Source of the DNA: Turbatrix aceti
Lineage: Eukaryota > Nematoda > Chromadorea > Rhabditida > Panagrolaimidae
Reading direction: 5' to 3'
DNA length: 64,000 nt
Assembly: GCA_963969345.1 (NCBI GenBank)
Contig: OZ017767.1
Location: 8,745,547-8,809,546, forward strand
The notes under the pieces were generated by a model. The model was not told where the DNA came from. It worked only from the letters and a program-made list of their open reading frames with translations, and ran no database searches. Shown here one piece after another: positions 12,521-22,574 of the stretch. Both the position numbers and the translations under genes were made by a program. The number at the start of each line of letters is the position of its first letter. Position 1 is the first letter of the stretch.

Positions 12521-14926
12521 TTAAAGCTTGAAATTAAAATTGCTCAAGGAAAAAGGCTCAGGTTTAGGGACGGCATTCATGAATGTCCTCAACAACTGCC
12601 CGAGTTCAAAAGGGGAAAGGGCCGCACCGTTTTTGGCTGCCTTTAGCGTCGGCGACAGGGGAGCCGTCGTCGGTGTTGATACTGTCGTTGATAGAGTTTC
12701 AATCGCACTTAGAAGGTCAGCGTCTTCAACTCGAGTGCCATTTTCCTGGCTGAAAGGCGCGACTGTTGGCATTGGTCGTGGCAAAGTTGAATTTTGTGAT
12801 GTTGAGTTTCCTTCATCGGCTGAAAAAAATTCTTCGATGAAGGAAACGTACAAAATTTGAAAAACAAACTCCTGTGCCACAATCTCCTTCGACGAGTGTC
12901 TTTATTGAGTTGCTCAATGATAGGCTGATAGATTTCAAGTGGCGCTCGTAGACCCCAAAGAAAGTCATTGTGATTGAAATCTGTCAGCCTTCTGGCGAGT
13001 TTAACATATTTCTTGTTGAGCTTCTTCAGCAGGTAGCCTTCCACGTCCTGCGGGGTGGACAGCCAATCCGTGTCGCTGTAGTACAGGTACATCGGGACCC
13101 GGATGCGTTCTATCTCGTATGTTGGGGGCACTGGCTGAAAAAAAATTAATTGAACGATCGAACAATTTTTATTATAAATAGAAAAATTTACCGATCCATA
13201 TTTTTCAATGTTGCCTTTCACTCCGTAGTCGTAGTCCAATTGTTGTTGGTTTCGGACCATTTGGCAGAAATGCAAGACATTCCTCGTCGACGTCCCAGCC
13301 GGATTGTGCGCGAGGTACACCGGTATCCTTGTCTGAAATTTTTTTGATTTGGATTTGATCGGATTATGCAAATTAGATAAATAGATAGATTTCATGTTTT
13401 TACGATACATACCTTGTTGAATTGATGGCTATCAGGTCCGCTGACAAGAAACAGGAAATTCTCACAGAGTGGATTTGTCGAGCTCAAACCACAGATAAGC
13501 TCTGTCAGCCAGCGGGACAAAAACGTGTTTGGCAGGTATTCCTGGTCACCGAAGAGGGCTGTTAGGGTCTGAAAATGACCATTAGGAATGTCATGGGCCT
13601 AAAAGGGATGGACAAACCTCGAGTTCGCTGTACATGTTTTCTCCGAGGTACCTGAAGAGTCCCTTGGCGTGGGCGATGGTGCCTACCGGGGCGATGGCGT
13701 AGAAGGACCTCACCTAAAGAATTTTTGATTTCACCAAGTTTAGATTTTTTTTCAAACCTTCAAATTAAGCCTAGGATTCCTAGCCAGAGCGCTGAACATG
13801 ATCAACGTGCCCTGAGAATGTCCAACGTAGTGCAACTGTTTTTCACCCGAAATGTTGAGTGCAGTATCGATCATGGCAGGCACGTCGTATTTGGCCATTT
13901 CGGCCCACGTGAATTGCCAGTACCTCGTCGGCGCTATTCTGGAGTTTGCATGTCTTCTGGAATAACTGTTGCCTCTGACGTTGCCAAGCCAGACGTCGTA
14001 GCCGGCGTCGGCTAGCATGAATCCCAGAGATTGGTGGGGGAGGTTCATGAGCCAGACTGACGACGTGCAGAGCAGTCCGTGTTGGAGGAAGACTACTGGT
14101 CGTCGGGTTTCAGGGTCGAGAGACGCGTTCCTGCCGTAGGGGATCCGGTGGAGTACCAGAATGTAGCCATCTTTGGTTATTGCGTTGTAGGTCTCGACTG
14201 GATAGCCCCAGCGTTTTATTATTTCGGGCTGAAGATTTTTTAGGTGTTTAGGAATTTTTTTAAACATCGTCAAATTTTAGTAAACCAATTTGTTTTTGAA
14301 AAAAATATCTGGTTTTCTAAAAAAAATATTTTTTGTGGTGTTTAGGAATTTTTATGGGTCAAATTTTTTTCGAGGATTTTTGTGAATAGTAATTTTTTGC
14401 TAAAAATATTTTGTTGTTTATGGAAAAAAATTTGAAGTGTTCAATAATTTTTTATGGGTCAAAATTTTTTCGAAGGATTTTAGTGAAAAAGAATTTTTTT
14501 TCAAAAAATTGGCTGTTTTTTTTTTGAAAAAAAAGAGTAAACTGGTCATTTGAATTGAAATTTGACTAGTTTGATCGTCAGGGAAGGATACGAACTTGAC
14601 GGATCTGCAGAAGGATCAACGCGACCCTTTGATCCCTTCAACCTTGACTACATGAATAAATTCGGAGGACAAATCGGAGAAAAAATTTGAAAGACAAGTT
14701 TGGCGGATAAATTTCAAGTCAAGTTCAAAGAACTTCAAAAAAAATTTTATTGAAAAATAAGGGTTTAAAAAAAACTTACAACAGTCATTTCAGCCTCCGG
14801 ATCAACGACATACTCGCCGACAAGCTTGGCAATTTGTGCCTTTCTCCTGCTCGCCTCATCGCACCTGATTGAGCTTACAAAAACCAACAGAAAAATTGTT
14901 ATCCAAAAATTGAAATGGTCAATCAT
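12521..14926 (-). CDS. lipl: Lysosomal acid lipase-type (LIPL) alpha/beta hydrolase
   Basis: Exons 14926-14780, 14228-13758, 13713-13618, 13568-13413, 13332-13192, 13134-12870 and 12819-12521 join in phase (524 residues). The first exon gives a signal peptide ([16 protein letters not shown]). The family N-terminus follows (DPEAEMT, then II.RWGYPVE.Y and [11 protein letters not shown]). The oxyanion region is [13 protein letters not shown], the nucleophile is Ser in GHSQG, the acid is Asp in YSDTDWL and the base is His in FNHNDFLWG. An active triglyceride/cholesteryl-ester hydrolase of lysosome or secretory route is expected. After the last catalytic motif comes a Ser/Thr/Pro-rich tail of about 100 residues, unusual for the family. 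A second exon-like frame lies at 12433-12474 (acceptor TTTTTTTTAG, acidic, ends LLLSLD then stop), which could be an alternative 3' end. The 551-base first intron has an internal repeat. Confidence 0.92.
14330..14500. repeat. Short duplicated segment in lipase intron 1
   Basis: A ~115-base spaced direct repeat is visible: TTTATGGGTCAAAtTTTTT with CGAgGATTTT near 14350, and again near 14450 with few changes. It lies within the intron and carries no open frame of note. Confidence 0.5.
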
Positions 14927-15283
14927 TGGTAACCGCATAATCTTGATTGACTAACAAAAACACGCTGCAGACCGGATTACGTTGGCATAAGAAAATAAGC
15001 GAAAGGCGATAGTTACGATGATTCGTGAGAGCGTCGTCCTGCTTGTTGAAGAGCGTTGGAGATGTTTCTATCTCCCCTTTCCCCCCTAGATGGCGTTGGT
15101 CAGGGGCGTGACTGACCCACAACCGCCACTTCATGACCACTGTTCATGAAATAGGATCGATGGATGAAAGAAGAAAGCGCGCGTGAAACCAGTCGCTGCA
15201 GCAGGCGTCGATCGCGTAAGAAGGGACGTGCGGTGATTGTCGGGTGCTTCTTTTTTGTCGGCGGTTGTGGTGGAAGTGGTGAG

Positions 15284-15771
15284 CAGTGCTGTCGGGTACC
15301 CGACCCGAAACCCGACCCGAACTTAGACCCGACCCGAAATACCCGGAATTTCGGGTCGGGTACCCGAAAGTTTCGGGTCCGGGTCGGGTTTTCGGGTCGG
15401 GTACCCGAAAGTTTCGGGTCCGGGTCCGGGTCCGGATCGGGTACCCGAAAATTTCGGGTTTGGGTTGCAAAAAACAACAAAAATCCAATGAAAGAGAAGC
15501 TCCTCACGCAAGACAAGCTCTTTGGTGCGTCTGGACATTAGTTGGCTCAACTAGATTTGGCGTATATCGGCCAAGGCATATGTTCCGGAAGCAAAAATTT
15601 CGGGTTTTCGGGTCGGGTACCCGAAAGTTTCGGGTCCGGATCCGGGTCCGGGTCGGGTACCCGAAAGTTTCGGGTCCGGGTCGGGTTTTCGGGTCGGGTA
15701 CCCGAAATTTTCGGTTCCGGGTAAGGTCTTCGGGTCGGGTACCCGACATTTTCGGGTACCCGACAGCACTG
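15284..15771. mobile_element. hAT-type MITE with self-similar interior (488 bp)
   Basis: The element begins CAGTGCTGTCGGGTACCC and ends with the exact reverse complement. It is flanked by identical 8-base direct repeats GTGGTGAG (15276-15283 and 15772-15779). CAG..CTG ends with 8-base target duplications are the hallmark of hAT transposons. The interior is mostly repeats of GGGTCGGGTACCCGAAA-type words in both orientations, around a short unique core (about 15465-15600). It has no transposase. Open frames rich in Asp-Pro here are by-products of the repeat. Confidence 0.88.
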
Positions 15772-15779
15772 GTGGTGAG

Positions 15780-18700
15780 TGCTCATCGAGATGATTCAAT
15801 CTGAATGGATTACGCAGGAGCAGGATTTGGATTAGGATCAGAGCAAGTGAATGTTTTGATCGATGTTATGCGTGTGTACATACTTCAAAGGCGGCTGCCG
15901 AAACGGGCAGCGGTCTTTTTGGGGGTGACAGGTCAATAAATGGTTTGCTTGTATTTTTTTGTAGAATTTATGCTTAAAAAAATTAGGTATATTTTTTTTA
16001 TAATGCGTAACATTTGCGATTTTTTTCAAAAGGGAAAATTTTAATACAAAAGTTTTTTGTACGCAAAATTTTGTGATTTATCAACTAAAAAAATTTTTAT
16101 CTGATCCGGTCAAAAAAATGATTAGGTTAAAAAAACTTGCATTTTGCACAAAATTCGCAAAAAAAAAACTTTGATACCTGTGAAAGGTATTTATTTTTAA
16201 AAATCAACAGTGCCTGTCCAATCCAACAACTGACCAATTTGTCATTCAGCAAAAAAAGTTTGTATCGCAAATCCTGTTTTTTATGCAATTACACCTCGTT
16301 GACCCCCAATTATCCTAACAAACAATCATTTTTCATAATTTCTGTTTTCGTCGGAGCAAAAATCAAAAAATTGTGAAAATGAAAGTTCTCTGACGGCAAA
16401 AAAAACTTCGCAAGTAAATAGTTTCAAAAAATTTTATTCCAGAAAAAAATTGTTCATTGCTCCGGTCGTAGTGCTTTGAAGCACCTGTTTTTTCATCGTT
16501 TCGTCGACGACACAAACAATCTTGATGATGAACACAAACACACAAACGAGTATGTAAGTTGCCAGTTGAGAGGAAGATGGAAGGAAGCTTGGTTGTTGGT
16601 GATGGTTGAGCGGAGGTCGGGGCAGGTCAACAGTGTCAGTTGTTGTTTCAAAAACTGCATTGGCAAACAGGAGATTGGATTGCCTCATCTCGGGTGCTGC
16701 TGCGATAAAAATAAAAAATAAAAACAGGATGGAACTTTTTTTTTACTTTTTAAAAAAGTGATCTTTACGTGGCACTTTGTAATTTTTTTACCTTTTTGTC
16801 AACTCAAACTGTTATAAATATTTTTTGAACCTTGTACCGGGTCACGTGGCACGTGACAATAAATTTGACGAATTTTTTATTTTTTTCTTCGACCAGCAAA
16901 ACACTGAAAAAAAAGTTTCGGGAACCGTGCAAACATTGCATTCGTTTATCGTTGTTCAAAGATCGCAGTTTTGTTGTTTTTCACAATCAGCATCGGCGAG
17001 CGAGCATTCAACTAGGTCGAAGGAAGAGAGGAAGGAAGGCCTTCTCGGCCGGGACCGTGGCCGTCGGCCGTGGCCGGGACCGGGGAGGACGGGCCAAACA
17101 AACGTCGTCGTCAGTTGGACCGGTCAACTTTGTGATTGCCGGTCGGTTGCGGAGATGTGTATCTCAATATCAGTTGTTTGGTTTTCTATTTGCTAGCTGG
17201 CAAACAGGCAAAGTTTTTTGTCTAGCAAAAAGAGTTTTTAGAATTTTTAGAACAATTTTTTGAGATCCTCGGATTTTTTGCATTTAAAAAAAATGTTTTT
17301 GATTTCTTAAAAATCAGTTTTTTTAATCTGCAGTGGTTGTTTTTTGCTGATTTTGCTGTTTTTCCGTTTCTGCACCTGTTGATGAACTTTGCCCCCCTCC
17401 CAAAAAAAAATTCCCGGTAATACCCTTGTTTACGCAGTTTTCTCTGCGATGCGCATCCCAGAATTCACTTTGCAACGGTCTCTATCGAGAAGAGATCAAT
17501 GAGGACCAATTTATGTTATGTACGTTAACGCAGTAAGCAGCGAGCACAATTTCCTCTTTTCCATCTTATCCAGCGACCGAAAATCAGTTGTTGCTCGTTC
17601 CTCACCTGCCTACCTGCCTGCCTGCCTGCATGTCCAAGCCATCACTTCAAATTAAACTCAGTCAGTCGATTGTGCTTTTCTTAGTTTGGATCATCAACTG
17701 GGTTGTTCTGGAAAAAAATGTTGTTTTGACGGGTTCCGGGGACTTTCCAAGGGTGCGAACAAAAAAAACAAGTCGTACCGAACTTTGGCGGAAGTGCGTG
17801 TTTGTTTTCTATAGAAAGTTCTGTGCGACGAGCAAAACTGAAAACACACAAAATAATGGGTACCAGGCAATGATGGGTAATTAAATTTTAAATTCGGATA
17901 AATTTCTTTTTAAAAAACACGGACAAATTTTTTTGAGGGTTCTGAAACGAAAAATTGTGCTTTAGGGTTCTTGAACGAAAAAAATACGTTTTTAGGGTCT
18001 TGGAACGAAAATATGCTTTTTAGGGTCCTAGAACGAAAAAATTGGGCATTAGGATTCTGGAACGAAAAATCTGTATTCTAGGGTTCCGAAACGAAAAAAT
18101 TTTTTTTGGGGTTTTGGCACGAAAAAAATGCTTTTGAAATTTCCGGAGTTTGATCGAAGAAACGCTATTTTTTCCCAAAAAAATCATTTCCACATTTTTT
18201 TTGACAATTCGTACGTGTGAGGCGTGAAAAAATCTCAAGCAGCAGTTTTTTTGTCCCAAAGCATCCAGCAAGCGTCCCGGGCTAACATGAGTGCGTTCCT
18301 CTTTTCTTTCTTTTTCTCCCGTTTGTCACGCACCACGGCAGGCAGAGAGGCACGCAACAAGCCCCGGGCCCTGCAGTGGAAGGTTGAAGAAGGACGATCT
18401 CTCTCCTCGCCAGGCCCAGGCAGGTCCTGTTGTTGTTGTGTCGCCTGCGAGCGTGAACGAGAGCCGAGAGAATGCAAGCGAACGCGGCGTTGGGGTGAAA
18501 TTGCAATTGTGCTGCACAACAACGCAACAACGATGCATCGATGCCGGCGGTTGATTGCTGTGGCTGTGGCTGGGGCTGTATTGCGTCAGCCAACCATTGC
18601 ATCGCCACACGTCCCGGTGTGTTCCTTCGATTCTTACGCCTCTCTCGCGTCCCCGCCTATCAACTATCTCATATTCCTCACGTTCGCTTGCTTTACGGGC

Positions 18701-19390
18701 CTCACCGGCAGGTAGTAGTATTTAGTTGCACGCCCGGTAGTTGTTCGGTTGCGTGCAGGTGAGGTGATTTTTTTCTTTTCGACGGATTTTTGTGGGGCTG
18801 GTTTTCCTCTGATATTTTTTGTACAGAAAAATTGAATTTTTGGTTTCAAGTTACGATAGCGGTTCTCAAAGCGAAAAAAATCACGGTTATAGAACGAAAA
18901 TTTTTTTTTTAGATTTTAGAACAAAATTTTTTCTTTTAGGATTCCGGAATGCAAAAACTGTTTTTTGGGTTCTGAAACGAAATAAAAACTTGGTTTTTTG
19001 AAAAAGTTTCTTTAATCAAAAACCAAAGAAACTAGTGTAAACCGTCAAAAATGTTTGATATAAAAAAATCAGACATTTGTAACGAGTTTTTGATCGTAAA
19101 CCAACATTTTTTTGTTTTCAGTTACGATCAGGGTTCTCAAAGCGAAAAAACCACCGTAAACCGTAAAGAAAAATTGTACCTAAAAATAAGGCATTTGTGT
19201 TATGGTTTTTTGATCGTAAACAAGTTTTTGTATTTTTACGATCATTTGTACGGTAAAAATGCATTTACGGTCATTTTTACAGTTGTTCAGTTTGCGCGGC
19301 TCCAAATTTACGTTTTTTGCCATTTTCGCGTGCCGCATCACTCCTCGCAGTCCAACCACCGATTTTTTGCAGAACAGTTCTTCCTCAACA
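15780..19390. other. Gene-poor, repeat-rich spacer
   Basis: This 3.6-kb stretch has T-rich tracts, a GC-rich inverted patch near 17040-17090, and a second GC-rich patch near 18340-18740 with conflicting open frames on both strands. No frame is supported by splice logic or a recognised family. The last ~350 bases are the promoter and 5' UTR of malate dehydrogenase, since the same stretch is duplicated at 21.7 kb. Confidence 0.4.
17925..18135. repeat. Tandem ~36-40-bp repeat (GGGTTCTGGAACGAAAA type)
   Basis: Units of the form TTTAGGGTTC-t/c-tGGAACGAAAAA follow each other about six times with drift. The same unit reappears at 18890-18990 and in malate dehydrogenase intron 2 (20540-20830), so it is a dispersed minisatellite. 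Confidence 0.65.
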
Positions 19391-21220
19391 ATGTCGCCTG
19401 CTCCCGTTCGTGTCCTGGTCACCGGTGCCGCCGGCCAGATCGGTTACTCGATCGTGCTCCAGATCGCCAAGGGTGACGTCTTCGGCCCCGAGCAACCCGT
19501 TGTCCTCGTCCTCCTCGACATCCCGTTGTTCGCGCAGGCGCTTGAAGGCGTCAAGTTTGAGCTCATCGATTGCGCTCTCTCGACCCTCGCCGAGGTCGTG
19601 ACTGCCACGACCGAGGAAGAAGCGTTCAAGGACATTGACTACGCTTTCCTCGTCGGAGCCATGCCCCGCAAGGAGGGCATGGAGCGCAAGGACCTCCTCG
19701 CTGCCAACGTCCGTATTTTCAAGTCTCAGGGACAGGCTCTGGCTAAGTACGCCAAGCCCACCGTCAAGATCCTCGTCGTCGGAAACCCGGCCAACACGAA
19801 TGCCCTCATCGCCGCCAAGTACGCTGCCCCGACCATCCCGGCTCGCAACTTCTCGGCCATGACCCGCCTCGATCACAACCGTGCTTCGGCCCAGGTGAGT
19901 CTCACCTGAAAAATGAAAAATGCTGACACCTGCAAAAATGACGAAAAAGGGTTGTTGCCGGCTCGTAAAAAGCACTCTAATTACCCCAAACATTTTACGG
20001 TCGTTTTTTCGGGTCGTATTTTTTTTTTGTTTTACATTTTTTCCGAAGATCACGAATTCAAAAAAAAATTATAATGTTTCAAAAAAAAAATTATTATGTT
20101 TCAAAAAAAATTAATAATTTTTCAAAAAAAAATTTGTAATTCTTTAAAAAAAATTAATAAATTTTCAAAAAAAAAATTTATAATTTTTCAAAAAAAAATT
20201 TATAATTTTTTTTCGTTTTGCAGATCGCTCTCAAGGCCGGTGTCCCCGTGCAGAACGTCAAGAACGTGATCATCTGGGGCAACCACTCGTCGACGCAGTA
20301 CCCCGACGTCCGTCACGCCAAGGTCATCAAGGACGGCCAGGAAATCGATGCCGTCACCGCCGTCAACGACCTCCCCTGGCTTCAGGGTGATTTCATCTCG
20401 GTTCGTTCGAAAAAATTTTATTTTTTCAAAAAAAAATTTTAAATCTGAAATTGGTCGAAAAAAATTTTCTTTTTGACGCAGAAAAATTTTTGACAATTAA
20501 AAAAAAAATTGGCGTAACAAATATTTCAAATCGTCGTTATTATGGGGTCCTGGAACGAAAAACTTGTGTTTTGGGGTCCTGGAACGAAAATACCGATTTT
20601 CATGGTTTTAAAACGAAATTTTGTTTTAGAAATCTGAAACGAAAAAAATCTTGTTTTTGGGTCCTAAAACGAAAAAATCTATTTTTAGAATTTTGAAGCA
20701 AAAAAATTTATAAAAAGCGAAAAAATTTTTTAAAAAAATATGTGAAAATTTTTTCAATTTGAAAAAAAAATGCATTTTAGAGAACCAAAAAAACCGTTTT
20801 TAGAATTCTAAAACGAAAAAAAGCCTTTTTTTATACCTCAAAAAAATCGTGTTTTATGCACTCGTTCATTGAAATAACTCCCAAAAATTGCAGACCGTCC
20901 AAAAGCGCGGCGCCGTCATCATCGAGAAGCGCAAGCTTTCGTCCGCTATGTCGGCAGCCCGTGCCGCCGTCGACCACATCCGTAGCTGGGCCACCGGCAC
21001 GCCCGCCGGCGTCTGGGTCTCGATGGCTGTGCCATCCGATGGGTCGTACGGCGTTCCCGAGGGCCTCATCTTCTCGTTCCCCGTCACCATCGATGCCGCA
21101 ACCAAGGAATGGAAAATCGTGCAGGGACTCTCCATCGATGAATTCTCGCAGGCCAAGATCAACGCTACGACCGCTGAACTCGTCCAGGAGCGTGACGATG
21201 CCCTCGCTGCCACCAACTAA
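19391..21220 (+). CDS. mdh-1: Cytosolic malate dehydrogenase
   Basis: Exons 19391-19894, 20224-20400 and 20894-21220 join in phase (335 residues, normal for the family). The enzyme interconverts malate and oxaloacetate with NAD+/NADH. The N-terminal Rossmann loop is VTGAAGQIG, followed by the NAD-binding acid region (LLDIP). The mobile-loop segment has the substrate-binding arginines ([13 protein letters not shown]), NPANTNA follows, and [11 protein letters not shown] carries a substrate Arg/Asp. The catalytic His is in [11 protein letters not shown]. There is no targeting peptide before [12 protein letters not shown], so the protein should be cytosolic. The exons are strongly GC-rich against AT-rich introns, as expected for a highly expressed gene. 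A polyadenylation signal (AATAAA) lies near 21533. Intron 2 carries the GGAACGAAAA repeat. Confidence 0.95.
20535..20835. repeat. GGAACGAAAA minisatellite in malate dehydrogenase intron 2
   Basis: About six drifted copies of GGGTCCTGGAACGAAAA-like units are spaced 35-45 bases apart, matching those at 17.9-18.1 kb and 18.9 kb. Confidence 0.6.
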
Positions 21221-21639
21221 ATTACAGTAGCAGGCGACTACCGTATCGTATACGCCCCATCACCCACCACAACATTGTCGGCATCGGATTCTTTTTTTTT
21301 TTGTTCGTCGCTGACCCAAACTGCGTGCATCTCTCTCGACTTCCTTTTTTGGCTTTTTTTAGTTTCCTGCAAGCTCTCCTTCTGCCTGCCTGCCACGGCA
21401 CGTCGCAGAAGGAGTCGTCTTGCAAAAAAATCAAAAATCATATAGGTACTCTGTAGATTGTAAACTTTTGTAACTATTAACTTTCTGTGTCCTACTGTAT
21501 TTTTCTCGGGTTTTGCCCTTTTTTCATGTTAAGAATAAATTAACTCGAAAAATGCGAATTTGTTGAATATTCATACAAAAATAGGTTTTTTCGCGTCGAA
21601 AGTTGATACAAAAACTCTGAAAGCGAAAAAAAACACCGT

Positions 21640-22279
21640 ACACTCAAAAAAATCCTTTATCTAAAAAATCAAACATTTGTTACGATTTTTTGATCGTAAA
21701 CCAACATTTTTTTGTTTTCAGGTTCTCAAAGCGAAAAAATCACCGTAAACCGTAAAGAAAAATTGTACCTAAAAATCAGGCATTTCTGTTATGGTTTTTT
21801 GATCGTAAACCGGATTCTTGATTTTTACGATCATTTGTACGGTAAAAATGCATTTACGGTCATTTTTACAGTTGTTCAGTTTGCGCGGCTCCAAATTTAC
21901 GTTTTTTGCCATTTTCGCGTGCCGCATCACTCCTCGCAGTTGAACGATCAAATTTTTGCAGAACAGTTCTTCCTCAACAATGTCGCCTGCTCCCGTTCGT
22001 GTCCTGGTCACCGGTGCCGCCGGCCAGATCGGATACTCGATCGTGCTTCAGATCGCCAAGGGTGACGTCTTCGGCCCCGCTTTATGCCCCGCGGGTGACC
22101 CCCCGACCCCCACTATTTGTGACCCCCGTCGGGGAGTAAAACCCCCGCCCCCGACAGATTCTGCCCCCGACAATGAGCAAAATTTAGCGTTAAACGCGGA
22201 AAAACGTTCAAAAACAACACAATTAGGCAAAATACGAAAAATTTGTTCAAAATATGCCTCGGTTTTCGTTTTAAGATAA
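21640..22279 (+). pseudogene. Truncated duplicate of malate dehydrogenase 5' region
   Basis: Bases from about 21640 to 22077 copy the ~440-base stretch upstream of and into malate dehydrogenase exon 1 (about 19050-19488). The copied coding part starts at ATG 21980 and keeps the first 33 codons with only a few changes that look silent. Right after GGCCCCG the copy stops and C-rich foreign sequence follows. The frame continues into that sequence for a 99-residue chimera ending at 22279, which lacks every catalytic part. The copied upstream region may still act as a promoter. Confidence 0.8.
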
Positions 22280-22362
22280 AATTGGCACTTTTTTTCTTCT
22301 TTTTCATAGGACTCGGGGGCAATTTCCCCCGCCCCCGACCCAATACGGGGGGGGGGTTCAAC
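22078..22362. repeat. C/G-run-rich repetitive insert
   Basis: The segment begins and ends with clusters of CCCCCGACC/GTCGGGG-like words in both orientations (about 22085-22170 and 22312-22360) around an AT-rich core. This resembles the self-similar layout of the hAT MITEs in this window, but I find no clear terminal repeats or target duplication. Confidence 0.4.
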
Positions 22363-22574
22363 TACAAACTGGAAAACCAAATTTTATCATCAATTCGGTA
22401 TCATTAGTCAAAAGATCAAAAATCGGTTGAAAATCCGTCGTGAAAAAAGTGGGTAAAAAAACGATCGATCGGAAATAATCGATCAAAACAAACAAAAAAA
22501 CAACAACAAAGTGAATTGAAAATCAGGTAAAAAAAAGTCAAACCACCAAAACTCATCGTCGCCGCGTACTCACA

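Noticed and set aside
15144..15804. Several long open frames rich in Asp-Pro, Arg and Gly on both strands
   Set aside because: They are translations of the MITE's GGGTCGGGTACCCGAAA arrays and exist in most frames at once; the inverted ends and 8-base duplications explain the segment.
18224..18762. Open frames in a GC-rich patch before malate dehydrogenase
   Set aside because: Six frames are open over the same bases on both strands, which is expected from composition alone.
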